Source of the DNA: JALHRI01 sp044351685
GTDB taxonomy: Bacteria; Pseudomonadota; Alphaproteobacteria; Rickettsiales; UBA3002
Reading direction: 5' to 3'
DNA length: 8,895 nucleotides
Assembly (NCBI GenBank): GCA_044351685.1
Contig: JBILFK010000057.1
Location: 1 to 8,895, forward strand
The notes under the pieces were generated by a model that was not told the DNA's origin, made no database searches, and saw only the letters and a program-made list of their open reading frames with translations. Below are positions 1 to 5,720 of this stretch, in pieces; the stretch's first letter is position 1; each line of letters starts with the position of its first letter. A program made the position numbers and the translations under genes.

Positions 1-39
1 GAATCCCACCATCACATATAAAGCCGATAAAACATCCAT
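1..39 (-). CDS. 5' end of an unidentified gene running off the left edge
   Basis: Reading the minus strand, an ATG at 39-37 opens a frame that stays open to the window edge for 13 codons (MDVLSALYVMVGF). The residues are hydrophobic, as in the start of a membrane segment or signal-type N-terminus, but too few to identify. The start is supported by a purine-rich AGGGGG at 50-45, five bases before the ATG, a much better ribosome binding site than most genes here have. The gene lies 75 bases downstream of the 660-residue minus-strand gene in the same direction, so it could be its operon partner. I infer a real gene from ribosome binding site plus position; the coding evidence itself is thin. Confidence 0.4.
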   Translation of the reverse strand, partial: MDVLSALYVMVGF

Positions 40-44
40 AAGCT

Positions 45-50
45 CCCCCT
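45..50 (-). promoter_or_regulatory. Shine-Dalgarno for the left-edge gene
   Basis: On the minus strand AGGGGG (followed by AGCTT and then ATG) matches the AGGAGG consensus at five of six positions, with a five-base spacer. It decides the start at base 39. Confidence 0.4.
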
Positions 51-114
51 AGTGCGTAAGGGTATCAGACCACAAAATTCCTAACATTTTGTTAATATAC
101 CGCGTAAGCAGGAT

Positions 115-2097
115 TTACGCCACGCCCTGAGATGACATATTTCGGCTGTATTCTTTGATATCTTCAAACACAACGTTGGAGATAAACAGACCATTCTTTG
201 CATCATCTTTTAAGCTACGCATTGCCGCCTGAACAACATTCACTGCGCCGCGATCTTTTGCCATGTGCGTAGCATCGGTAACACTTCCACCGGTCGGCAC
301 CACTTCGAATTCACCGCGATCGTGGTGATGCAACACTTTGAGCGTACCGTAATTTGTGCGTAGTTTCTCGGTTGCACCGCTCATTGCTACACTTAAGGCT
401 GTTTCAATTTGCGCAGCGCGTTCATCTAGGAAATCCTGATTGGTGCCTACTGAAGGCTCGATGACAATAGCGGGTTGTGCATCAAGATTTTTGAAGCGTA
501 TATCGGCAATCGCAGCTTTGCCAAGCACAGGCGCCCAGAACCCCTGCAACCTATCAACAATAGGGCTTTTTGCCGCCTCTGATTTTTTGCCGTATAGCAT
601 ACCCGGTGTCTCGGCTGTTCCGAGTGCGCTTTTAGGAGAATGCCCCAGATTGGCAAAATCGCCTTCAAATTTCAGCAAATTATCGTGCAGCACATAGGGG
701 TTTTTCCATTGCGGTGTTCCATTCCAGAAATGCGATGCAATATTATCTTTGCTGTTAATCAGGTTAATACGCCGTATGCCCCAATCTTTGTGTGCTTGCG
801 ACATCGGAATTTCACCTGGCGCTACCGTTAAAACGCCAATGCGTTTTACAATATCAGAAACCATGAATTTCTTATCACCAATTTCGCCCCCAACGATTGG
901 CCTTGCAGCCTCTTCTGAATTGGTTGCGATCGTGAAGCGTCCTTCATTTTTACCGGGAATTTTTGCAGTTAATTCACGTACCACAAGACGCATCGCATCG
1001 GATACCGTATTGGCACCGAGGCTATAGCCAAACAATTTAAGGTGGCGCGCAACTTCTGCAGCATCTGGCCTTAACTGAATGGAAGCCCCGCTTTTAATGT
1101 TACTCTTTCTGAGTGCTTCGGTTATCTCAGCTTCTTGGCCTTTAATATCTCTGTCGGATGGTAATACCAGTGGCTCATCGGGATCCAACGCCTGCGGATT
1201 TTCAGATAGAAGTATCAGAATTGTTTTTGCCAACCTTCGTGCCGCAAAAGAAGGGTTCTTTATCGTGCGAACAGCATGCTCTGCATCTTTTTCTGAGGCT
1301 TTAAGTTCCTGCTTCCGGTAACTCAAACGCTCAATCAAATCGGCTCCATTAAGGAAAGAGTTGCGGCGCGTTTGGCAAACACCCGCTACCATAATACCAT
1401 TTTTAGGTTCAGAGGGTTTTGCGCCGTATAGAATACGTGGTTTGGCTGGTAAGCGCTCGGGTGGGAATGCATGCTTTACAAGTGCTTCAGCGCCTTGAAT
1501 TAAATCGGTCATATCCGATACCTGATCAGCATAGGCGTGGTTTGCAGTCAGCACTAAATGTGGCCAATCATGATCTTTGCCATAGGGTTTTTCGAACATG
1601 GCGCGCAATGTTTTCCAGTTCGTCTCTTCGATCGGTGCATCAGATTTCTCGGAGGTGCGAACTAATAATTTTCCGTTATATTGATTATAAAGTTCGCCGC
1701 GCGCAGGATACATTGACCCATACCACCGCATCACAAATTCCGCATATGGCGAACTCGACCATGCGGTAACAAAATTCTCCTCGCGCAGGGCACGCGACAC
1801 CTCAGCAGGATCCCTACCCGTAACCCCAGCAACACCTGCAACGGTTGATGCGGTGACATCCTTAGCGCTAAGATATGCAGCATTGCCGCTACCCAGCTTG
1901 CGCATGGTTTTGGCTAATTCAGGTGAATACGTTCCGACTGTCGCAATCATCATTTCGCTATTTGCTGCGCCAGCCCTGCCCAAGCTTTCCCACAACTTGC
2001 TTTGCGCGCGCAGCATCGTCACTTGCATATCGGTCATGCCAGTTGCGTCGCTCCAGCGTTGCCAAAAGCCAAAGGGGTCGAAAGGGTTTGTTACCAT
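115..2097 (-). CDS. Unrecognised 660-residue protein with an alpha/beta-hydrolase-like core
   Basis: I do not recognise the family. The N-terminal part (about 1-215) opens with an aromatic helix (NPFDPFGFWQRW) and has no signal peptide or clear membrane segment, so it is probably cytoplasmic. The middle reads like an alpha/beta hydrolase: a hydrophobic strand near 233-240 (NGIMVAGV), a nucleophile elbow FGYSLGAN at 356-363 with Ser359, a later strand near 420-427, then INSKDNIA giving Asp451 after the next strand, and LGHSP giving His486. Ser-Asp-His order and spacing fit the fold. About 510-660 is an extra C-terminal domain with HHH at 590-592. The start is weakly supported: no good Shine-Dalgarno precedes the ATG. 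By eye the gene is more AT-rich than its neighbours. The substrate is unknown. It could be a lipase, esterase or thioesterase, or a non-catalytic relative. Confidence 0.85.
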   Translation of the reverse strand: MVTNPFDPFGFWQRWSDATGMTDMQVTMLRAQSKLWESLGRAGAANSEMMIATVGTYSPELAKTMRKLGSGNAAYLSAKDVTASTVAGVAGVTGRDPAEVSRALREENFVTAWSSSPYAEFVMRWYGSMYPARGELYNQYNGKLLVRTSEKSDAPIEETNWKTLRAMFEKPYGKDHDWPHLVLTANHAYADQVSDMTDLIQGAEALVKHAFPPERLPAKPRILYGAKPSEPKNGIMVAGVCQTRRNSFLNGADLIERLSYRKQELKASEKDAEHAVRTIKNPSFAARRLAKTILILLSENPQALDPDEPLVLPSDRDIKGQEAEITEALRKSNIKSGASIQLRPDAAEVARHLKLFGYSLGANTVSDAMRLVVRELTAKIPGKNEGRFTIATNSEEAARPIVGGEIGDKKFMVSDIVKRIGVLTVAPGEIPMSQAHKDWGIRRINLINSKDNIASHFWNGTPQWKNPYVLHDNLLKFEGDFANLGHSPKSALGTAETPGMLYGKKSEAAKSPIVDRLQGFWAPVLGKAAIADIRFKNLDAQPAIVIEPSVGTNQDFLDERAAQIETALSVAMSGATEKLRTNYGTLKVLHHHDRGEFEVVPTGGSVTDATHMAKDRGAVNVVQAAMRSLKDDAKNGLFISNVVFEDIKEYSRNMSSQGVA

Positions 2098-2178
2098 CCC
2101 ACAAAATTACCACAGCCCCCATAATGCCGTGCGTGAACATCGTGTGACAGGATTTCGCACTCGCAAAAAAATGCAATA

Positions 2179-2206
2179 TTGTCTATATAATTCAATGCAC
2201 TATATT
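2179..2206 (+). promoter_or_regulatory. Candidate promoter for the NDUFA9-like/fzlA operon
   Basis: TTGTCT at 2179-2184 (four of six to TTGACA) and TATATT at 2201-2206 (five of six to TATAAT) are separated by 16 bases. Transcription would start near 2213 and leave a leader of about 158 bases before the ATG at 2371. The sequence match is reasonable, but the area is AT-rich. Confidence 0.4.
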
Positions 2207-2232
2207 ATCGCCTCTTCATTGCATCCATGCAA
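2204..2232 (-). promoter_or_regulatory. Candidate divergent promoter for the 660-residue gene
   Basis: On the minus strand TTGCAT (2232-2227) and GATAAT (2209-2204) are 17 bases apart; the -10 matches five of six, the -35 only three of six. Its -10 overlaps the -10 of the plus-strand candidate at 2201-2206, so the two promoters would be mutually exclusive or co-regulated. Confidence 0.3.
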
Positions 2233-2252
2233 TCTTCATCGGGCTGTCACAA

Positions 2253-2266
2253 ATCTGTGCACAGAT
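2253..2266. promoter_or_regulatory. Perfect 14-bp palindrome, possible operator
   Basis: ATCTGTGCACAGAT is an uninterrupted perfect dyad between the divergent genes, about 40 bases downstream of the plus-strand transcription start candidate and upstream of the minus-strand one. A dyad of this size in a divergent control region is the usual form of a dimeric repressor site. No cognate regulator is encoded in the window and I cannot name the family. Confidence 0.35.
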
Positions 2267-2277
2267 AAGGCAGCTAG

Positions 2278-2329
2278 GCACTCGTTGCCCCTCAACCCCC
2301 GCCTGTTTTCAGGCAGTGCTTGATTTTTT
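2278..2329 (+). terminator. Leader hairpin with T run, possible attenuator
   Basis: GCCTG-TTTT-CAGGC (2301-2314) forms a five-pair hairpin. The following AGTGC (2315-2319) can pair with GCACT at 2278-2282, extending the stem across an 18-base bulge. A T6 run lies at 2324-2329. This resembles a weak intrinsic terminator placed between the candidate promoter and the ATG at 2371, so it could attenuate the operon or end a short leader RNA. Confidence 0.35.
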
Positions 2330-2360
2330 ATGCATTGCACCGTAGCGAAGCAGCGAGAAT

Positions 2361-2364
2361 GGAG
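2361..2364 (+). promoter_or_regulatory. Shine-Dalgarno deciding the start at 2371
   Basis: GGAG lies six bases before the ATG at 2371. The alternatives (TTG at 2320, ATG at 2359) have no comparable site, and the family consensus begins just before the GGSGFLG motif, so 2371 is preferred. Confidence 0.6.
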
Positions 2365-2370
2365 AATGCT

Positions 2371-3294
2371 ATGCCACAAGAATTGATCACAGTCATCGGC
2401 GGCTCGGGGTTTTTAGGGCGCCACTTGATCAAGCAATTATGCCACGAAGGCTACCGCGTGCGCGTGATTTGCCGCGATACCGTGGCGGCACAATTTTTAA
2501 AAGTGAATGGCGATGTAGGGCAAATACACATTGAACACGCCGATATTACCAAACCCGATGCGCTGAGAGGCAAGCTGGATGGTTCGTACGGCGTGGTGTA
2601 TTTACCTGGTATTCTCTATCAATCTGGCAAGCAAACCTTCACCCGTATTCACCGCGATGGTGCGCAGCACGCCGCAACCGAAGCAGCGCGCATTGGCGCC
2701 AAACGCTTTGTGCTGCTTTCGGCACTGGGCATCGAGAACGCATCATCACGCTACGCGAAAAGTAAACTGGCAGGTGAAAAAGCTGTGACTGAGGCATTTG
2801 CGCACGCCACTATTTTGCGTTCCAGCTTGGTGGTTGGCCCGGAAGATGGCTTTTTTCAGCGCTTTGCACGCATGAATATGCTGGCACCCGCGCTGCCGCT
2901 TATCGCCGGCGGCCACACCAAATTTCAACCCGTGTATGTATGCGATGTGGCGCACGCAATCACTGCTACCTTGAATCCTTCTACCACCACAAAACCTATC
3001 TATGCCGTGGCTGGGCCAAACGTTTACAGTTTCCGCGAATTGCTTGCATTGCTTGGGCGCATCACGCATCGCCGCGTGCGATTTGTTTATTTGCCACGCC
3101 CGATTGCCATGCTGATGGGCTTGGTATGCGAGCTGTTACCGTTTCCACCGCAAATCACGCGCGATCAGGTGCGCGCCTTGAAAACTGATAGCGTGGCAGG
3201 CAGCCAGCTTCCCGGCCTTGCTACGCTTGGTATTAACCCCACTGCGATTGAAACAGTGCTACCCGAGTTACTTGCACGCTTTATTAAATCATAG
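2371..3294 (+). CDS. Complex I NDUFA9-like NAD(P)-binding protein (atypical SDR)
   Basis: This is a 307-residue NAD-dependent epimerase/dehydratase-fold protein of the NDUFA9 type, commonly annotated in Alphaproteobacteria as a complex I NDUFA9 subunit family protein. The dinucleotide motif VIGGSGFLGRHL sits at 8-19 with glycines 10, 13 and 16. The strand-5 region KRFVLLSALG (111-120) is followed by Y128 and K132 in YAKSK, keeping the SDR YxxxK spacing, and FQPVYVCDVA at 185-194 is typical of the family. The mitochondrial relative binds NADPH structurally within complex I, and the bacterial proteins are assumed to have a related accessory role; no catalysis is demonstrated. It may be read from TTG 2320 or ATG 2359, but the ribosome binding site favours 2371. 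The fzlA-like gene follows after six bases, so the two are probably co-transcribed. A sugar epimerase role is less likely. Confidence 0.85.
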   Translation: MPQELITVIGGSGFLGRHLIKQLCHEGYRVRVICRDTVAAQFLKVNGDVGQIHIEHADITKPDALRGKLDGSYGVVYLPGILYQSGKQTFTRIHRDGAQHAATEAARIGAKRFVLLSALGIENASSRYAKSKLAGEKAVTEAFAHATILRSSLVVGPEDGFFQRFARMNMLAPALPLIAGGHTKFQPVYVCDVAHAITATLNPSTTTKPIYAVAGPNVYSFRELLALLGRITHRRVRFVYLPRPIAMLMGLVCELLPFPPQITRDQVRALKTDSVAGSQLPGLATLGINPTAIETVLPELLARFIKS

Positions 3295-3300
3295 CCCCGC

Positions 3301-3975
3301 ATGACAACGCATTACACGCTTTACTATTCACCACTTTTGCCAAGCTGCCGTAAAATTCGGCTGATGTTGCGCGAGAAAAATCTTTCGTATGAATTACGGC
3401 AAGAAGATTTCTGGCAGCGCCGCGTAGAATTTTTTGCGCTAAACCCGGCAGGTGAAGTACCCGTGCTAGTGGGCGGCAAAACACCTGTGGTTGGCGCCTA
3501 TGCCATTAGTGAATTTCTCGATGAACGTTACCCTGAAATTCAGTTTTTTGGCACCACCCCCGAAGAGCGCGCCGAAGTTCGACGCCTTGTGGAATGGTTT
3601 GATGGTAAATTCGACCGCGAAGTCACCCAACTTGTGTTGTTTGAAAAACTTTACAAGCGCCTGCTGGGGTATGGCGAGCCATCCTCCGAAGCAATTCGTG
3701 CCGGCAAAAAAAACCTGATGTTCCACCTCGATTATCTGGCGCATTTGCTGGCAGGTCGTAATTGGTTGGCGGGTGAATATTTAACACTGGCCGATATTTC
3801 GGCGGCGGCGCATTTATCATCGCTTGATTATTTTGGCGATGTGCCGTGGGAACATAACAACGCCGTCAAAGACTGGTATATGCTGCTGAAATCGCGACCA
3901 TGCTTCCGCGAGCTTCTGGAAGATCGCATTCTCGGTTATAAACCGCCAGAGCATTACATGGATTTGGATTTTTAA
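3301..3975 (+). CDS. fzlA: FzlA-like glutathione-S-transferase-fold protein
   Basis: This is a 224-residue GST-superfamily protein. The thioredoxin-like N-terminal domain has YYSPLLPSCRKIRLML at 8-23 and the cis-proline loop NPAGEVPVLV at 48-57 (Pro54). The helical C-terminal domain contains AEVRRLVEWFDGKF (91-104), NWLAGEYLTLADISAAAHLS (154-173) and LDYFGDVPW (175-183), and ends in EHYMDLDF. That architecture and the conserved acidic-aromatic C-terminus match the alphaproteobacterial FzlA group. In Caulobacter, FzlA binds FtsZ, favours curved filaments and is needed for constriction and septal wall synthesis rather than acting as a classical transferase. Transfer of that role here is inference; a plain GST remains possible. 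The ATG follows the upstream stop by six bases and has no Shine-Dalgarno of its own, so translation is probably coupled to the NDUFA9-like gene. Confidence 0.8.
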   Translation: MTTHYTLYYSPLLPSCRKIRLMLREKNLSYELRQEDFWQRRVEFFALNPAGEVPVLVGGKTPVVGAYAISEFLDERYPEIQFFGTTPEERAEVRRLVEWFDGKFDREVTQLVLFEKLYKRLLGYGEPSSEAIRAGKKNLMFHLDYLAHLLAGRNWLAGEYLTLADISAAAHLSSLDYFGDVPWEHNNAVKDWYMLLKSRPCFRELLEDRILGYKPPEHYMDLDF

Positions 3976-3994
3976 TAGGTTTTAGGTTTCGGGT

Positions 3995-4021
3995 GCTGGG
4001 TTCCGGCTTATCTTGTTTTTT
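3995..4021 (+). terminator. Weak intrinsic terminator after fzlA
   Basis: GCTGG (3995-3999), loop GTT, and CCGGC (4003-4007) form a five-pair stem with one G-T wobble, followed by a T-rich tract ending in T6 at 4016-4021. It fits the end of the two-gene operon, though the stem is short. Confidence 0.35.
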
Positions 4022-4022
4022 C

Positions 4023-4053
4023 TTCACATGTCATTATATTGGTGAGGTATAAT
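4023..4053 (+). promoter_or_regulatory. Candidate promoter for grxC
   Basis: TTCACA (4023-4028, five of six to TTGACA) and a perfect TATAAT (4048-4053) are separated by 19 bases, slightly longer than ideal. Transcription would begin near 4060, about 24 bases before the ATG. Confidence 0.45.
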
Positions 4054-4083
4054 TTTCCTGAAACCTGAAACCCGGAATCTGCC

Positions 4084-4338
4084 ATGTCGAACGTTACCAT
4101 TTATACTACCACCGTATGCCCTTACTGCGTGCGCGCTAAAGACTTATTAAAACGCAAAGGCGTTGCTTACACTGAAATCAGTGCAGAAGATGAAAAAGTT
4201 CGCGAAGATATGGTGGTGAAAGCCGGTGGGCGCCGCAGTGTTCCACAAATTTTTATTGGTCAAACGCATGTCGGCGGCTGCGACGATTTATATGCGCTCG
4301 AAAAAGCAGGCAAACTCGATGCCCTTTTAGCCGCATAG
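4084..4338 (+). CDS. grxC: Glutaredoxin 3 (GrxC)
   Basis: This is a complete 84-residue dithiol glutaredoxin, the normal length for the GrxC class. The active site is CPYC at 12-15 after the first beta strand (VTIYTTTV). SVPQIFI at 52-58 gives the cis-proline Pro54 that packs against the active site, and VGGCDD at 63-68 forms the glutathione-binding turn. It reduces protein disulfides and glutathione mixed disulfides in the cytoplasm with electrons from glutathione, and can supply ribonucleotide reductase. A weak GGA at 4074-4076 is the only ribosome binding site visible. It has its own promoter candidate, so it is probably independent of the upstream fzlA operon. The dithiol CPYC form separates it from the monothiol CGFS class used in iron-sulfur trafficking. 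Confidence 0.96.
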   Translation: MSNVTIYTTTVCPYCVRAKDLLKRKGVAYTEISAEDEKVREDMVVKAGGRRSVPQIFIGQTHVGGCDDLYALEKAGKLDALLAA

Positions 4339-4343
4339 TTGCG

Positions 4344-4373
4344 GCAGTAGCGTCACAGCGTGGCGCTTTCTGC
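4344..4373 (+). terminator. Hairpin after grxC, possible weak terminator
   Basis: AGCGTCAC (4349-4356), loop AGC, and GTGGCGCT (4360-4367) form an eight-pair stem with one wobble. GCAG (4344-4347) and CTGC (4370-4373) extend it across a small internal loop. It lies six bases after the grxC stop but has only TTT inside the structure and no real T tract after it, so its role as a terminator is uncertain. Confidence 0.35.
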
Positions 4374-4426
4374 TGGTTGCATAACCCCTATGCAATATTA
4401 GCAATAGCATCTGCGGTTTTACGCGC

Positions 4427-4438
4427 CATAATCGGCGC
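4427..4438 (+). promoter_or_regulatory. Possible leaderless promoter (-10) for the histidine kinase
   Basis: CATAAT at 4427-4432 (five of six to TATAAT) ends six bases before the ATG at 4439, so transcription would start at or next to the start codon. The -35 at the right distance (ATAGCA, 4404-4409) is poor. No Shine-Dalgarno precedes this ATG, which fits leaderless translation. Confidence 0.3.
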
Positions 4439-5683
4439 ATGTGGTGGTTTTTTGTTCGTGATTTTTACCGGCTCGCCGATGCCAAACCGGGCGCCAGCAA
4501 TCTAAGTGGCAGCGCAAACCGTTACCCGGAATCTGCGGCAGCAACAACACCCACCCAGCACTTCACCACCCATATGCAGCGCCTAGCCACCGATGGCGCA
4601 CAGGCCTTCGGCGTGTGGGATACGCAATCGGGCTTTATCATGTTTTCTGCCAACTGGTCGGGTATCACTGGTCTGCCTATGGAAGCCTGTTCGGGCTTTA
4701 ACCTTGTGCACCAACTGCACCCCGAAAATCAGTTTGCTTTCCACGATGCTTTGCAGCAGGCAGGCAACAAAAAATGCACCCTGCTTGCACGCAGTTGCGA
4801 TGAATCCCTGAGTGTGCTTCGCCACTTAATGTTCGATATTTTGCCGCCCACGAATACGCAGCCATACGCCACAATTCTGGTGCGCGATATCACTGCGCAA
4901 AAGCAGTTGGAAGAAGCCTTAACCTTGAAAGAGGCGGCTCTGCACACTGCCAACCGCAGCCGCAGTGCGTTTCTTTCGTGCATGAGCCACGAGCTGCGCA
5001 CGCCGTTGAATGCGATTATTGGGTTCTCTTCGATGATGCGTGAGGAAATGTTGGGAAAAATGAAAAACCCTACCTACGCCGAATATGCCGACCATATCCA
5101 CGATGCGGGCGGCGCATTGCTTGGAAAGATCAGCGATTTACTGGAAATTGCCGCACTCGATGCCGGCGGCATGCGCATGGATGAAAGCGTTGTCGATGTT
5201 CCAACTATTTTTGCCGAACTACAGGAAATGCATTCGCATGCGATGTTTACACGCAATCAAACCCTGCACATCGATGCACCGGAAATCAGTATATTCATCG
5301 ATAAACGCAAAGTGATATGCGCCTTATCGCATATGCTGGCGAATGCCATTCGGCATAGCACCGAAAATGCCGCCATTTACCTGCAATGTACTTCGCTTTC
5401 CGGCGGCGAAATTGTGTTAAGTGTGCGCGATTATGGCGAAGGAATAGGCGCAGAATCATTGGCCAACATTCACCACGCACTTCGCGCGCCTACTAGCTAT
5501 GCACATATCCGCAGCGATGGCATTGGGCTTGGCCTTTCGCTTAGCAAAGAAATTGCTACCCAGCATGGTGGCCATGTCATGCTCGATGCCATGCGCAAGC
5601 AAGGCACGGTGGTTTCATTGGTTTTGCCTGCTAACCGCTTGCGTGGGCAACGTGCACCAGCCCCGCGCCTTGTCAAACGTTAG
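4439..5683 (+). CDS. Soluble PAS-domain sensor histidine kinase
   Basis: This is a 414-residue cytoplasmic sensor kinase with no membrane segment. After a variable N-terminus (1-45), a PAS-like domain spans roughly 50-155 (WDTQSGFIMFSANWSGITGL), joined by a short coiled linker. The dimerisation/phosphotransfer helix has FLSCMSHELRTPLNAIIGFS (178-197) with phospho-accepting His184. The ATPase domain shows an N box, HMLANAIRHS (298-307, Asn302), a G1 box, DYGEGIG (331-337), and a G2 box, DGIGLGLSLSK (360-370). All catalytic motifs are intact. There is no receiver or HPt domain and no response regulator gene nearby, so it is an orphan kinase that must signal to a partner elsewhere. The H-box region resembles alphaproteobacterial PleC/DivJ-type kinases, but orthology is not claimed. 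The start is uncertain; ATG 4574 (Met46) would still keep the PAS domain. Confidence 0.92.
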   Translation: MWWFFVRDFYRLADAKPGASNLSGSANRYPESAAATTPTQHFTTHMQRLATDGAQAFGVWDTQSGFIMFSANWSGITGLPMEACSGFNLVHQLHPENQFAFHDALQQAGNKKCTLLARSCDESLSVLRHLMFDILPPTNTQPYATILVRDITAQKQLEEALTLKEAALHTANRSRSAFLSCMSHELRTPLNAIIGFSSMMREEMLGKMKNPTYAEYADHIHDAGGALLGKISDLLEIAALDAGGMRMDESVVDVPTIFAELQEMHSHAMFTRNQTLHIDAPEISIFIDKRKVICALSHMLANAIRHSTENAAIYLQCTSLSGGEIVLSVRDYGEGIGAESLANIHHALRAPTSYAHIRSDGIGLGLSLSKEIATQHGGHVMLDAMRKQGTVVSLVLPANRLRGQRAPAPRLVKR

Positions 5684-5685
5684 GC

Positions 5686-5714
5686 GTGACAGCACGGCCT
5701 GAACGCGCTATTCT
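5686..5714 (+). promoter_or_regulatory. Candidate leaderless promoter for the COQ9-family gene
   Basis: GTGACA (5686-5691, five of six to TTGACA), a 17-base spacer and TATTCT (5709-5714, four of six to TATAAT) end six bases before the ATG at 5721. Transcription would start at about the start codon. The bases before the ATG (TATTCTGCGCGC) contain no Shine-Dalgarno. Confidence 0.4.
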
Positions 5715-5720
5715 GCGCGC

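Larger units (their letters stand above)
3980..4070. repeat. Imperfect inverted repeat flanking the fzlA-grxC gap
   Basis: TTTTAGGTTTCGGG at 3980-3993 and CCTGAAACCTGAAA at 4057-4070 are inverted copies matching at 12 of 14 positions. A second short pair, TTCCGG (4001-4006) and CCGGAA (4072-4077), lies just inside and outside them. The gap between arms holds the grxC promoter candidate. Function unknown. Confidence 0.4.

Noticed and set aside
82..94. Perfect small palindrome TAACATTTTGTTA after the 660-residue gene
   Set aside because: A five-pair AT-rich stem without a T tract is too weak to call a terminator.
2253..2270. Possible DnaA box or LexA site at the TGTGCACA palindrome
   Set aside because: It does not match TTATNCACA on either strand, nor the alphaproteobacterial GAAC/GTTC LexA form; kept only as an unassigned operator candidate.
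1853..2323. Plus-strand open frame of 156 codons over the start of the 660-residue gene and the control region
   Set aside because: It overlaps a longer minus-strand gene with coherent motifs; its translation looks random.
2320..2370. TTG start at 2320 or ATG at 2359 for the NDUFA9-like gene
   Set aside because: GGAG six bases before ATG 2371 and the family's usual short N-terminus before GGSGFLG favour 2371; the TTG also sits at the hairpin and T run.
4070..4536. The 13-mer ACCCGGAATCTGC occurs at 4070-4082 and again at 4524-4536
   Set aside because: One exact 13-mer match is about what chance gives in a window of this size, and the second copy is inside a coding region.
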